Shown here: positions 10,246-22,505 of the stretch, piece by piece
How the letters are laid out: every line of letters begins with the position of its first letter
Position numbering within the stretch: the first letter of the stretch is position 1
Source: Stictocephala bisonia
Lineage: Eukaryota; Arthropoda; Insecta; Hemiptera; Membracidae
Assembly: GCA_035578905.1 (NCBI GenBank)
Contig: JAQJVL010000046.1
Location: forward strand, 2,912,730-2,976,729
Length of the DNA: 64,000 bases
Direction of reading: 5' to 3'
The notes under the pieces: model-generated
What the model saw: only the letters and a program-made list of their open reading frames with translations
The model's database searches: none
What the model was told of the DNA's origin: nothing
Program-made: the position numbers and the translations under genes

Positions 10246-12499
10246 CACGTTCACTGCTAATACATGGTAAACCTACCCACCACCCTGAATATTTTTATTA
10301 AATAATAACATACCTTGAGGTGTCAAAACCAGTGTTTAGTGTTGTTTTCAGTTTATAAACCCCAGAATAATGAGTTTCAGCCATGTTGAAAGTAGCACGT
10401 CACACGGCGTGGTCAGGCCATGGCGCCCTCTCGTGACTGTCCATTGGGTCTTCAATCTACTATTTGTCCACTTTATCGTCACTAATATGCGTTCTAATAA
10501 GTCTATGGCGTAATACTTTAAATAAATAAATAATTGGTTAAAAAAATATATATTTACAAATATATACAAGTGCACAAGGGCCTTCATTTAGTTCTTGTGA
10601 AATGTGTCAAAACATGCACCAGGGCAGAGGGCTGAAGAACCTGGGCATGCCTCACAGACATATTTTGTTTGTTTCCTAATTCCATTTGCTCGACATTGTC
10701 GGCAATCCTTTCTTTGTGACCAGTTGGGTTTCCCAGGTCCAAGAGTAGTGAGGGTGTGATCCGTGCCACGCAACGGCAAAGCTACTAGCGGCTCAGCTGG
10801 TTTGGGCAACAGTTCCTCCAAGACATTCATTCGGAAATTATAAAATGATATTTTGTGTTTCCCAGTATTGGTATTATAAGTGTTGTATAGCAGGTGTGAA
10901 TTTAGTAGTAGCATATGAATGATATGCATGGCAATCTTCTTATACCAGCGAAGGGTTTTACGCTCCACTGGATAATAAGCCATCATCATATTGCCTCTGT
11001 CAACTCCCTTCATAAAGCCGTTATACTTTACAATCGGAAGAGGCTTTTCACGCATTACATTCCTCTTGTTTATGGACTGGACTATTTCATTTTCATACTC
11101 AGAAGAAATGTATGTAACAACGCGTTTGTCCCTCCATTTACCGATACAAACACCTTCGGCGTATCTAGCAATAGTTCCACCTTTTTTCAATACTGCAGCC
11201 ACAACATCTTTAGGATTATGTTTTCGATCATTACGTAATGTGCCTGTACAATACGTATCTCTGGCTAACAACTTTGCAGTAAGATCAAATGAGTTTTAGT
11301 AGTTGTCCATGTAAAGACTATGTCCAACCCCCAGTTTATTTTCCATAAGCTTCAGGACAACATTCGCTGAATGGCCTTTCCCTCCAAGATCATCCAAGAC
11401 ACCACAATAAACAATAAATTTCAAAATCAATCCGTGGGGGTCACTCAATGTGTACAATTTGATTCCATATTTATGTTTTTTCCCTTCAGATACTGTCTGA
11501 AAAGAAGCCTACCACGCCATAGAACCATGGACTCGTCAAGTGACAGTTCTCTCTGAGGGTAATATGTATTCTCCATTTTTGCATTGAAGTAATCAACAAA
11601 TTGTTGAATTTTTGCAATTCTCTCGTTAGCATATTGGGCATTAGGATCTTTGAAGTGTAGGCAACGTAAAATGTTCAAAAATGTGTCACGTGACATGTAT
11701 CTGGAAAAACAAGTGAGAGAATAAAGCCAATGTGACTTCCAATAGTCATTCAAACGATTGAGCTTTATACTTCCAGTGTGAATAAATAGGCCTATAAATG
11801 TTCTTTGTTCATTGACGGTAATATCTTTCCATTTAGTAATCCTAGATTTGGGAGTCAGTTTAGAGTTATTTGTAAACACATCTACAGCATTACGGTTAGT
11901 ATGTTCTACAATAATAGACAAAATATTTTCATCCAATAAAACATTGAAAAAATCAATAGGCTTGCCTGTACCTGGTAATGGAATTAGAAATTTTTCTTCC
12001 CTCACAAACTGTATTTGTTTCAATCCAGATGTATGAATTGACCAAACAGGAGGTGTAATATCATAATCACAATCGTCCTCCGAATCAGTCGAAAATGTTT
12101 CATTGTCCGTATTACCATTTTCCTCATTACGTGAGACGGAAGTATCGGAGTCACTAGAATCACTCACATGACGCTGGGGACGTTTACGGGATGTAGAAGC
12201 CATATTTTAATCAAAATAACACTGTAAACTATTCATAAACAACAATAAATAATATGTATATAAACCACAAAGTAACTAGCATGTATGTCAGAAACCAGAA
12301 GAGATATCAAGAAACGAAAACCACCACGAAACAGCTCGATCCATACCGAAAACATGGACAACACACACTGTGACCATACGCAAACACTGCTGCACGGCAG
12401 ACTGAATGTAGTTGCTAGGGACAGCCAGCGCTGCGTGGCGTGTTCAGAGCCCCGGCTAGTCCGAGGTCGCGCCGCCCGGCTCGACCCGCAGCGAACGTG
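10246..12499 (-). mobile_element. Full-length piggyBac element with decayed transposase
   Basis: TTAA flanks both ends (10242-10245 and 12500-12503). The inward termini are CACGTTCACTGC on the left and CACGTTCGCTGC on the right. The 2254-bp element carries a piggyBac transposase reading frame on the - strand. It sits in Nipped-B intron 2, ending about 96 bp before exon 3. It could have been an autonomous source for TTAACACGTTC-type MITEs such as 23642-24375 (inference from shared ends). Confidence 0.88.
10588..12203 (-). pseudogene. piggyBac transposase (DDE type), frameshifted
   Basis: The start at 12203 opens with a basic, Ser/Asp-rich tail. Next come PLPGTGKPIDFF and a SLDESMVLWRGR block holding the first catalytic Asp. 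The second is in MDNY and the third in GVDRGNMM. The C-terminus is Cys-rich (CRQC, CEAC, CPGAC), the zinc-binding domain of the family. Two lesions are visible: a 1-base frameshift near 11478, giving a stop at 11445-11447, and a nonsense TAA at 11296-11298. In the VDxxD motif the last Asp is Asn. The enzyme would have excised and inserted at TTAA; this copy should be inactive. Confidence 0.88.
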
Positions 12500-12595
12500 T
12501 TAATCATTCTAGTTCTTTACCTTGCACTGAGTTCCTTTAGTTTTATTGAAATATAAGTAAACAATATTATGATCAGTATAATTTTTTTTTTTCAG

Positions 12596-12708
12596 AGAAC
12601 TCAAGGACCATTACACAGGAGCAGAACCACCTGTTGAGGAACAAAATACACCTGAGCTCCTAAAGGCCATCTTGCACAGGAATCCTCATGTATTCAAGGG
12701 TCCTTTAG
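12596..12708 (+). CDS. Nipped-B: Nipped-B coding exon 3
   Basis: The first base completes the Ile codon begun in exon 2 and the frame continues ELKDHYTGAEPP, then TPELLKAILHRNPHVFKGP. It matches the NIPBL stretch around DHIELKD and its ARSPNVF-like segment. The acceptor is a long T-run plus CAG (AG 12594-12595) and the donor GT is at 12709-12710. It leaves one base (G) for the next codon. Confidence 0.93.
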
Positions 12709-12858
12709 GTACAAACAATTATTAATAGTGTATATTATAGGTTAGGTTGACACATTTTACTGCATATATATATATATATATATTACTGACATATATTGCG
12801 AGTGATGTAGATATGTGTTTTTTAATTAGCATAATACGTGTTGGTATATACCCTGTAT

Positions 12859-13144
12859 ACAGTACAAGTAAACGTCATACAACACAAATTTATTTCAATG
12901 TAAGCACAAAATGCACAAATATATTACAATACAAGTACAAAATGCATGAATATTATGGCGATCGATTTCGGTGAACCACACTCACGTTCCTTTGTGAATC
13001 CCTCTGGTCTGAGGAAGGTGAGCGTGGTTCACCGAAATCGATCGCCATAATATTCGTGCATTTTGTACTTGTATTGTAATATATTTGTGCATTTTGTACT
13101 TATATTGAAATAAATTTGTGTTGTGTGACGTTTACTTGTACTGT
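12859..13144. repeat. Long near-perfect hairpin (127-bp arms, 32-nt loop)
   Basis: Positions 12859-12985 and 13018-13144 are inverted copies with about five mismatches, separated by a 32-nt loop. The arms contain two internal repeats of a TACAAAATGCA-like motif. There is no coding capacity. It is probably a young foldback MITE; as RNA in the Nipped-B transcript it would form a long duplex. Confidence 0.85.
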
Positions 13145-14113
13145 AGATATATGTCACAGCAGTTGTCGTGCACAGGCTAATGACACATATCTATATCATT
13201 CAACAAAGGCAACCATTTCGTGTCAGTGGGAGGTCAGCATTGCAGGAGAAACTATAGATCAATGGTAGTGTGGTAGGTACCCTGTAAACAAAATTTCATT
13301 CCAGTAGTTCAGTGTGGCGTTTTTATTTTTGTTTGTGAATTATATGTATTGTATATATTTATTTTTTTTCAGTAGATATTTAGATTATTTCTAAGGTTTA
13401 TAACATGGCTGGACACTTGTAAGGGGTTCTTTTTGAACAGAATATGAGTTCTAGTAAGTTTACAGTTCAAAGTCATATCGGAAGTTCAGATTAGTCTATT
13501 ATGGCTTCTGATGATGAATAAATGGACTGGAATGGAATGAACTGATGGGTTGAAGGGGCTTAAATATTGTAAATACCAAACATATGATTTAAAAATATTG
13601 TATGAATTGCACATAAATCTCAATTTTACTTGTAAAATGTTGAAATATGCAAGCGTCCTGGTGTCAAACCAGGAAAGACAACTCCCTACCATGCGTTGCG
13701 CAACGTTATGAGCTGCCACAGCGAATGTGCTAAAGTACACATCGAGGACTTTCGCTCTGCTCGCGGAAACAAACTACTACCCATTCAACAAACACAATAT
13801 GTTTTACGGGTTGCGTTAACGCGCTCGCCGCTGAAATGAAGGCGCCAAAACTTCTTCCTAGGTTCTATATCGGTTACACTTTACTATTTGACAGCTAAAC
13901 ATGTATGGGAAAAAGTATTATAAATTGAAAACATTAAATGTATTGTTGTAACTGTATTTTTATAGTAGGTCGGAAAGTATGTAAATTTCACAAACACAAG
14001 AAACACATTATTATTATAATTGCTATTATTCCTGCTTCTTTGTCTACTTCATTTAAAACGACTGTAATAATATTACTTAGGCATTTTATTTTTGTTAATA
14101 GTTTTGGTATTAG
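13145..14113. other. Nipped-B: Intron 3 sequence, nothing recognised
   Basis: Mixed AT-rich sequence with a GC-richer patch at about 13800-13850. The - strand frame at 13486-13740 has no recognised motif and is not called. Confidence 0.4.
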
Positions 14114-14283
14114 TGTAATAGAAGAGATAGGGCATCAGTCAACTTCATGAAAAGAGCAGTCAATAATACAAGTGTAGCACTGAAAAATTGTGTTATGTGT
14201 TGTGTCTGTATTTGTCTTCTTCTGCACTATGTTAGTAGAATCATCTCAGGTAAGTTTACTGATGTCCTGTCTCTCCTATTACA
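14114..14283. mobile_element. Small MITE with terminal inverted repeats
   Basis: The left end TGTAATAGAAGAGATAGG and the right end, read inward as TGTAATAGGAGAGACAGG, are inverted copies; the match extends through CATCAGT. A direct copy of this end recurs at about 14625-14660. It abuts the pogo-like element. No coding sequence. Confidence 0.45.
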
Positions 14284-14286
14284 CTA

Positions 14287-16071
14287 CAGTAGGCTCTCGG
14301 TTATCCGAGGTAATTGGGACAGAGACCACCTCGAATACGTAAAAACTTGGATAATAGGGAGGTTATGGTAAAAATAATGTAAAAGCAAGCCATGAATAAA
14401 GTACAAAACTAGTTAATCACAAGAACAAATGCAAAATAGTGTAAATGTAGTTACAGTCCTGTAAAAAAGTAGAAACATCAGGTTATGTCTTTTTAAAAGT
14501 TGTATTACCGCAGGATGACATGAAGTTGGGAATAAGTATTCCATTTTAAAACTCTACAACAGTCGGTAAAAAACTACAATAATATAATTTAGGTTAGGCT
14601 AAAGGGCACTAGGGCAGGAATTAGTATATTGGAGAGATAGGACATCAGCAAACTTACCTTAAAAGACAAGTTCACTAACATCAGAGTAGTAGTAACATAC
14701 ACAAAAGAAACACATAATCACATGAATTTTCAGTGCCACTGGCACTTTCTTCAGGTATGTAGAGAGAGACCGACGGTTTCCACTATTGCTGGGAAGGTGG
14801 CAGTGGTGGGGGTTGTACATCTATAGAGCAACACTCAGGTATTGATGCAGTTTTTTTTCAGTTGTTATATATATGAAGTTTGCTGATGGGGAAGGGGTTG
14901 AAGGGAACCTAATCTTATGTTCAGATTAGGTGGGTCACAGGATTTTCTTATCCATTGGTATGCTGATTCCATCCTTCGGAGTTGGGAACTATTGGCATGA
15001 GAAGGAAGGGATCTAATTACTTTAGTGGTGTGACACTGATCAAAATTTTGGTTATTGAGAAAAGTATAGGCAGAGACAGGTTTTTCAGGATTTTGAACTT
15101 TGCAATCATGCCAATGGCCATTCATGCGCTTTCGAAGGATTTCACTGGTAAGACCGATATATTGGGCAGGAGAGTGCTGGGGAGTTGATAAATTAAATTG
15201 GTAGAATCATAGGAGTGGTTTCCAGGTATCTTGTAGGTTAAGGAGGCTGGTAAAAGATGTGGCTGGGAGATGAATAGGGCAGGTTTTGCAAGCTTTCTTG
15301 TTACAAGGATTAGAACCAGGTGGTTGCTGGTCTTTAGGACAGGTCAGGATGTTGGGATCAGGTAACTTAGAATGGACCAGGATTTTAAGGAGGTTTTCGT
15401 TTTGTCTGAAAGTCACAGTAGGAGGTTTTTCAAGGAGATCTTTGATGTGGGCGGAAGCTTTTAAGATGTTGAAGCCATCTTTCAGGATTTGGTTGAGTTT
15501 TTGTAGGCCATGGTGGTAATTAGTGACAAGGGGTAAGCATTGGGAACTACTTCTGGTTTGGGTTTGGTTTTGGGACTGGGCTAAACGGATTAGGTTTTTA
15601 ATTAGGTTGGTAGGGTAACCTCTCTTTTGGAATGCACTAACAAGTTGGTTATTTTATTTATTTAGGTTTCTGGGAGAGGAAATGATACGTTTAGCACAGG
15701 TGGCTAGGCTATAGGGTAGGGAGCGTTTAAGAGTTGTTGGGGTGACAGCTGGTATAGTGAAGGTATTGTTGTTTATTGGTAGGTTTGATGTGAATACTAG
15801 TTTGAAGCACACCGTCCTCCAATCCAATTTCAACATCAAGAAAGACTATGTGTTCAGAAGAGGATTGCCAGGTGAAAATCTTGAATGAAAAGTTTTGTAG
15901 GATTTGAAGAAAGGTTTCAAGATTGGTTTCGGAGTCAGTTCAGATCATGAAAATATCATCGATGAAACGGAGACAACAGAGGGGTTGGACGGGTTGTTTT
16001 TGAAGGAAAGTCCTATCCAGTAGCGGTAGTACCCTTGATCTGGAGGTAATTGATGCTGGAACTTTGGAAGT

Positions 16072-16109
<38 letters not shown>

Positions 16110-17840
16110 CCAAGGATGAATTGAGTCAGCTGAACTAGGAAGGAAGTACTAGGTTTGGTATTTGGAGGGCGTGTATTAAGGAAATACTCAATAGCAGCTA
16201 AGCCATGAGCGTGGGGTATATTGGTGTACAGTGAAGTGGCATCAATTTTAACCAGTTTTGAGTTAAGGGGTAGTGCGGTTGGGGAAGATTGGAAAGGAGT
16301 CTAAGGAAATGATTGGTATCCTGGACGTGGGAAGGAGGTTGTCATACTAGAGGTTGGAGTTTGTCATCGACAAATGCAGATATACGTTCGGTAACAGAAT
16401 TATAGCTAGCCACAACAGGCCTACCAGGGGGAGGGATGGTAACTTTGTGGATTTTGGGTAGGATATAAAACTGGGGTGGAATAGGCTGTTCATTGATAAG
16501 CAGGATTTGGCTGGCGGTGGTTAGGTTTAGGTGTTTAGCATAATGAAGGAGGAGATTTTTCAGTTCTTGGTTGTGTTTTTCGGTAGGTTCGAAGTCAAGT
16601 TTTTATGTAGTTGGAAGAATTGGACAACTGGAGGTTAGTTTCATTGGTATAATCGGATTTGTTAAGAATAACATTAGTGGAACCTTTATTGGCAGGTAGG
16701 ATTATTATGTTGTCATTGGATTTTAGGGACTTTATGGCTCCGCGTTCAGCGATGGTAAGGTTCTGATCTTTAGGGAGTTGGGAGAAGAACTGAGGATCTG
16801 ATACTTTTTGGAGGATGAAGTTAATGTAAAGTTCAATAGGATGGTCAGGAGGTAATGTGGTGGGTCAAAGATGGAAGGAGGTTTCAAGCACGCTAGTTAG
16901 GTTTCAGGCAGGTTCGTAGGATTAGGGTTTGAGGTGTTGTTCTCAAAAAACATCTTCAACTTCAGGTTGTGGCCATGGGATTACACCGATGTATAACAAA
17001 ATCCCATGACCCACCTAATCTGAACATAAGATAAAAATATAATTTAATAAAAATCTAATGTAATGACTATAGGCATCATTGTGGATAGGTAATTTCCTCT
17101 AACGTTTCATTTGTTCACAACGAAACCTATCATATTTATTTAATCTATCTACGATCCACGGTAGTATTTGCGTCTTGGTTTTAAATGAAGGGTACCGTGC
17201 AGTCCGACTTCCAAACACAATTATCGTATTTATCCTGTTGTTTGACACAATCTCCATTACTCTCCTAATAGTGCAGGGAACCATTCAACATTTTAATGGA
17301 TCAAAATTATTGTATCAATACCACATTTGCCATACTCATTGGCGACGAAAACACTGATTTATTCATCATTTCAATTTCGTTATGAGCAACTGTCAACCAT
17401 TTACCACTTATATCAAAACACTTGAATAAAATATTGAACAATAACAGTAACAACAATAAATTACGACAATATTTCCAATACTGTATTGTAAAATCACGAA
17501 AGTCAACACACTTAAACAACCACATTTAGTGCGATAGCAGAGTTGACTAAGCCGATGGTGTCTGGTGGTAATGTGTCATGAGTGAATGCATTTGTGTGGG
17601 AAAATTATTCATATAGTAGGGTACAATATCATAAATACGTCTCGTGACGGTCCTGCAGCGCCTTAACCTAGCACTAACATCCAATAGAGACACTGATTAC
17701 TTGTCAAAGAGTTGTATGATATGTCGCGCTATAGTTTTCCTTTTATTAATAGCTTTATGTTTAGTTTACATCGTCTGATGATTAGTTCGGTTAACCTAGA
17801 GGCTCGGTTAATCTGGGCTCGAATAACTGAGATTTTACTG
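14287..17840. mobile_element. pogo/Tigger-like DNA transposon carrying a Penelope-like insert
   Basis: The inward termini are CAGTAGGCTCTCGGTTATCC on the left and CAGTAAAATCTCAGTTATTC on the right, each flanked by TA (14285-14286, 17841-17842). CAGT...CTCGGTTATCC ends are characteristic of pogo/Tigger elements. Total length is 3554 bp, of which about 2.1 kb is the Penelope-like element. No pogo transposase was recognised; frames at 17099-17525 lack clear motifs. It is in Nipped-B intron 3. Confidence 0.65.
14865..17010 (-). mobile_element. Penelope-like retroelement (RT + GIY-YIG), decayed
   Basis: Read on the - strand: FYILPKIHK and PPGRPVVASYNSVTERIS near 16450, SLYTNIPHAHG near 16220, the catalytic RFIDDIFMI near 15960, FLDVEIG and KPTNKQQYLHYTSCHP downstream. 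Then come HSKLPDP, a CNKKACKTCP knuckle near 15290, and QYIGLTSEILRKRMNGHW near 15140, which is the YIG half of a GIY-YIG nuclease. This order defines Penelope-like elements. Several frameshifts, a stop after FIDDIFMI and a 36-base T run (16074-16109) make it inactive. A ~27-bp segment (GTTCAGATTAGGTGGGTCA) is inverted at both edges (about 14905-14936 and 17000-17033). Confidence 0.82.
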
Positions 17841-17934
17841 TAAGTTTAAATTAGTTGATTCAAGCTTCATTTAAGGATCATATCCCTTGAAAAGATATAA
17901 TTTTATAAATGCGGTTTTTAATAACAATTTGCGT

Positions 17935-19170
17935 TCAATCAATCAAACAATCAAATAATCTTTATTCATTTCTTGTACAAGTGTACATGAATGGTGTCTA
18001 GCTTATTGAAAATACAATATTTAACAATTTACCTACTTTCTAAGCTTACTATAGTAGCCTACTGTAAATACAACTAAAAACAATAGATGCTTTCAAAATA
18101 ACATTTAGCTTAGTATTTCGAAAATGTCAACCAAATATACCATTATTTTAAATGAAATATAAAATAATATTAGGGACTGTATTAAAACTATTACACAATT
18201 ATGTGAAAAACTCATCAAGAGAATAAATTGATTTTTCTAAAATAAAAATCATTAATTGCCTTTTGAAAATACTTAAGTTACCCTCCTCTTTTAAGTCAGT
18301 CGGCAGGTGGTTAAAAAACTTTATTCCAGCATAGGTTGGTTTTTTGGCATATAATTGTGAACTCTGTCTATCAAAAGCCAAAAGTTGTCTATTCCTGGTG
18401 TTATAATTATGTGAAGTTCCTAATGTAGTTAAATTATCTAAATTATTTTTGATATGAAGAATTAATTGATAAATGTAAATGCCATGCACGGTCGAGAACC
18501 CCAATTGGTAAAAATGCTCCTTCACCGATTCTTGGTAACCTAGTTTTATAATTGCTCTAATAGCTTTCTTTTGCGAAATTAAAATTTGATTAAGATTGCT
18601 GGCTGATGTTACACCATACAAAAGCAACCCAAAAGAAATGTGTGACTACAAATGCATAGTAAACTTGTTTTAATGTTTCTATACTGCCAAATTTTGCCAT
18701 CTGTCTGAAAGCATAGAGCCCAGAGGAAACTTTTGAAAGAACTTGATTAACATGCTCATTCCAATTTAATTGCTTATCTATAGTTAGACCTAGAAATTTT
18801 GTACAATTTACTTCTTCTAACAGGTCAAGGTCCATAAAAATATTCATATCTTGACTATTGTCTTTTTTGGAACCGGAAAATTGAATATATTTAGTTTTTA
18901 ATGGATTGGGAAGCAAGTTAATATTTTGCAAATATTGTGAGATTTGAGACAGGTTTGTATACGAGTTAATTTCAATCTCAGATGTAGATTTTCCCACAAT
19001 TTTTAGATTGAGGTCATCTGCATAAAGGCACACCTTATTATTGCATGCAATAATAGAAAGGTTGCATATGCAATAGAAAATAAGACTATAAAGATACAAT
19101 ACAGTATAAAATTGTTCATCAACTCTAATGATATCAGTTTCACCTGGAGCAGTGTAAATTGTACAAAAAT
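17935..19170 (-). mobile_element. 5'-truncated CR1/Jockey-like LINE with near-intact 3' half
   Basis: The - strand encodes the catalytic LYADDLNL motif near 19010, FLGLTIDKQLNWNEHV, KKAIRAIIKLGY, and the C-terminal HNYNTRNR and KPTYAGIKFFNHLP blocks, ending at 18199. A single frameshift near 18620 separates two otherwise open frames. The 3' tail on the - strand is AATAAAG followed by (TTGA)n at about 17935. The relative at 48829-50541 shares SVKEHF, KPTY and YNTR blocks, so these are two copies of one family. It lies antisense in Nipped-B intron 3. Confidence 0.82.
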
Positions 19171-19214
19171 GTAGGCTCAAAAAAACTATCAAAATGTATG
19201 TGCATTCAAACACC

Positions 19215-19770
19215 ACTCCCGTTCACTCACACAAATGACGTTGATTTCACTCCTACCAACACACACAAACTATGCTGATGCCCCTCTTGACCAATCACAC
19301 AAAAACTACTTTGACGACTCTCCCACCCACCCACACATGAGTGACGTTGATATCCCTTCTGCCTACACACACAAACTCTGCTGACGCACCTCTTGACTAA
19401 CCACACAAAAACCACTTTGACGGCTCTCCCACCCACCCACACATGAGTGACGTTGATATCCCTTCTGCCTACACACACAAACTCTGCTGACGCACCTCGA
19501 CCAACCACACAAAAACCACTTTGACGGCTCTCCCATCCACCCACACATGAGTGACGTTGATATCCTTCCTGCCAACACACACACAACAACTCTGCTGATG
19601 TCCCTATTGACCAACCACACAAAAACTACTTTGACGACTCCCCCATCCACCCACACATGAGTGACGTTGATATCCCTTCTGCCAACACACACAAATTCTG
19701 CTGACGCACCTCTTAACCAACCACACAAATGTCCTTTGACAGCCCTCCCATCCACCCACACATGATACAA
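19215..19770. repeat. ~106-bp minisatellite
   Basis: About five tandem units share CCCACCCACACATGAGTGAC, a GTTGATATCC block and an (AC)n stretch. Because the period is not a multiple of three, all frames of the - strand stay open, giving long repetitive Cys/Trp/Gly-rich open frames that are not genes. Confidence 0.85.
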
Positions 19771-20510
19771 ACAAAGGTTTGGTAACTGTTTTCAAAACCT
19801 CCCCTAGTTGCCCAGTTCAGCAGACAACATTATACTAACTGACTCTTGCATTTATCTTGAGCTGTACCCATTCATCGCCATCATAATCTTCAAAACAACC
19901 ATGCGCTGCTGTACCAAGCCACAGGCTACTATTTGGATTGTGTTGCTGTTCTGTGTGGCTTTACACATTGACAGTTGGAGTGTATGAAGGAATCATGAAA
20001 GATTTCTACTTAGTATTGAATGGGAAAATTCCTGAACAGCAAGTTGTGTTGGAATATTTATAAAAGTATAATTTAGCCTTGTATAGTTTCAGGTTATTTT
20101 GAGGTCTACTGTAAATTTGACTGATGCAAGATATAATATAGATGAAAATACCTTCATACAATTCGTTGTATATGTAAATTTTTTTTAATTTGATAAGTTA
20201 TTAATTTATCTACTCATTATTTGTAATCTTTTTTTCAGATCACTACTTTTTTTCTTGGATTTTTAATGACAGACATTTCTTTAAGAAAAAATAATGAAGA
20301 GATTTGGCATCAGTACAGTTAACAAGCTGAGATATAAATATTGATTGGCTTATAGTGTTTAGGTGCTGTGCTGTGTTCTTGTTAATAACTGATATGTAAT
20401 GGCCAACTCTTCTGGTTTCAGATTTTTTTTCTTTTTCCTTAACTCAAGATTTACAATTTATTGACATGTGTACAATTTGCATGTTGGAGTGTAAATTTAA
20501 TGTGACTACC
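19771..20510. other. Nipped-B: Intron 3 sequence, nothing recognised
   Basis: AT-rich sequence; no element boundary, coding frame or RNA gene was seen. Confidence 0.4.
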
Positions 20511-20514
20511 TTAA

Positions 20515-21241
20515 AACTCTTTGAGGACCGAAAAAAAGTGGTAACTCATTTTTTCCCCCCTCACTTGAAGTACAACATGTAATATATTTAGGCTGAACAT
20601 TTGGAGGTATACAAGTCTTAATACATTTATTTATAAAATATGTTCTAATAAAGGTAAAAGGTACATCTTTGACCAGAATGTTTGTAATTGTTTGTAAAAA
20701 AAGTCATCTCTTAATCTTTAAATATTTATATTTGGTCAAACAAGTTTATTTTGTTAAAAAAAAATTTTTTTCATGACTACAGCTTGTAAACAAAAAATAT
20801 TTTATCTGTGCAAACTGTGTTATTGAAGTATAAACTTAATCACCTACAAACACAGAAAAAATTATAACAATCGGATTGAAAATAAAAGAATTACATCGTG
20901 AAATATTTTGTTAATACTGTCAGATTTGTCAGTTAAAATTAACTCTCTGTCTATTATTGTCTATTATTGGAATATAACTAAGTTATATTCCAACAGCTGG
21001 CTCCAGACATAAAAAAAAAATATATTCTTGAACATCTGCTTATCATCCCAAAGATTTACAAGTTATCATAAGCGGTAAATTGGATGTTATATGTAACAAA
21101 CTTCGAATTACGGAATATCGTCATTTGGTCTTCAATGTGAAATTTAGTAATGACTATATTTCGTCATTTCGGTCCTCAAGGGAAAAAACATAAATGACGA
21201 AATCTAGTCATTCACTAAAGAGGCAAACTGCTGATCGAGGG
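20515..21241. mobile_element. Possible piggyBac-type MITE
   Basis: TTAA at 20511-20514 is followed by AACTCTTTGAGGACCG. On the right, GATCGAGGGTAAAA at about 21234 resembles a decayed TTAA-adjacent end. Subterminal motifs CGTCATTTCGGTCCTCAAGG and its partial copies lie at 21120-21210, inverted relative to the left end. The right TTAA is not intact, so the boundary is uncertain. Confidence 0.4.
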
Positions 21242-21326
21242 TAAAATTATAACTATAATTATACTGAAATTCACCTTTATATAATTGTTAGCTAAGTAAT
21301 GGTTTTATTTGTGACTGATGTTTCAG

Positions 21327-21740
21327 TCAATTCTGTAAGAGGCTCAACGACACTGGATGTGAACCATGCAGGAACACCAGTGAACCAAGTGCCCTCATCA
21401 CCGTCCGCCCTGACAGCTCAGTCTCCTGCCCAGCGCCAGACTCCACCTGCTCCTGCCACTCCTGCAACCATCTGTGATAACACTCGGAAACCTGTTACTG
21501 TTACCCCATCCACACCTCATCTTCTGAATAATGCTAATACCAAAGCGTTAGTTCAAGAAGTGAACCAACTTATCAGAAATGAAAATGAACTTTTGACTCT
21601 TAGTGCGCAAAAAACTGCACTGGTATCGCCAAGTGGGGCAACCAATGGTGTTGTGAATCCAGCTAGAGACAATAATATAACACCTCCACCTCCCCCATCT
21701 AGTGTACCGCGTGCTAGCATACATGTGCCGAACATGCCAG
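21327..21740 (+). CDS. Nipped-B: Nipped-B coding exon 4 (disordered region)
   Basis: Splice phase matches exon 3 (G + TC = Val). The 414-nt exon encodes a Pro/Ser/Thr/Gln/Asn-rich stretch: SSPSALTAQSPAQRQTPPAP, then a helical-looking NTKALVQEVNQLIRNENEL segment, then a PPPPPSS run. Low complexity is typical of the linker between the MAU2-binding N-terminus and the HEAT repeats in NIPBL. The acceptor is TTTCAG (AG 21325-21326) and the donor GTAGGT starts at 21741. Translation upstream of 21327 is intronic. Homology here is weak; the frame, phase and composition are the evidence. Confidence 0.88.
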
Positions 21741-22449
21741 GTAGGTGAATTTGTTAAATTAATGTTTTTAATACATCAGTACACTGTTAACTTCTATATA
21801 TTTAATTTTGAACAATTACAAACAACTTATTGTGTACATCACAATACTTGGAAGAGACGGTGGCTGGGCGTTCTAGAGCATCAGTACTTTGTACCTGAGT
21901 TAGAGATAGCGTAGATTTGAATCCTGGCATTAACTGTTAGTTTTATCAGTAATACTCACCTTGTACTTCACTGGTTCTCTCCTATACTCTGTCTGATAAG
22001 CTCCCTGCAAAGATCAATAGTCTGTGGGGGATGGGTTAAATATGATTATAAAGAGCAGATCGCCCTCTCCTTTTAAAAAAAATAAAGTAAACTCACTTTT
22101 AAACTGTCAATTGATTTTAAGATATGTATTATTAATCTTAGTAATGGTAATCCATTTGATAAAAATGGTTTTACATCTAATCTGATAATGCTGTAGACTT
22201 TTTATTTTAACATGATAATGGTGAAGGTTATGGTTTTCAAGGACTAAAGAAAAGGACACCATGTGGCAGACCATTTTCATATACACAACATATATCTAGT
22301 TGATCATTGATCAATCTTTAGACAGATCTGCAATGAGATATTGAATATTTTAAATTGTAAACAACCTCACCTAAAGCTGTTGTCATCACTCTTGTCCGTT
22401 TATAACAGTGGTTGTTGGTGACTTTATAAGCGATAGCATGGAACTGTAC
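21741..22449. other. Nipped-B: Start of Nipped-B intron 4, nothing recognised
   Basis: No recognised coding frame or element ends. A region at about 21840-22060 is less AT-rich and may be an old repeat. Confidence 0.35.
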
Positions 22450-22464
22450 CCCCTCCCCCCCCCC

Positions 22465-22503
<39 letters not shown>
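22450..22503. repeat. Poly-C / (CA)n microsatellite
   Basis: A C run of about 18 is followed by (CA)n of about 18 units. The open frames across it on either strand are spurious. Confidence 0.9.

Positions 22504-22505
<2 letters not shown>

Noticed and set aside
19227..19795. Overlapping long - strand frames with GGWESRQS-like repeats
   Set aside because: They are open in all three frames because the 106-bp minisatellite lacks stops; composition follows the repeat.
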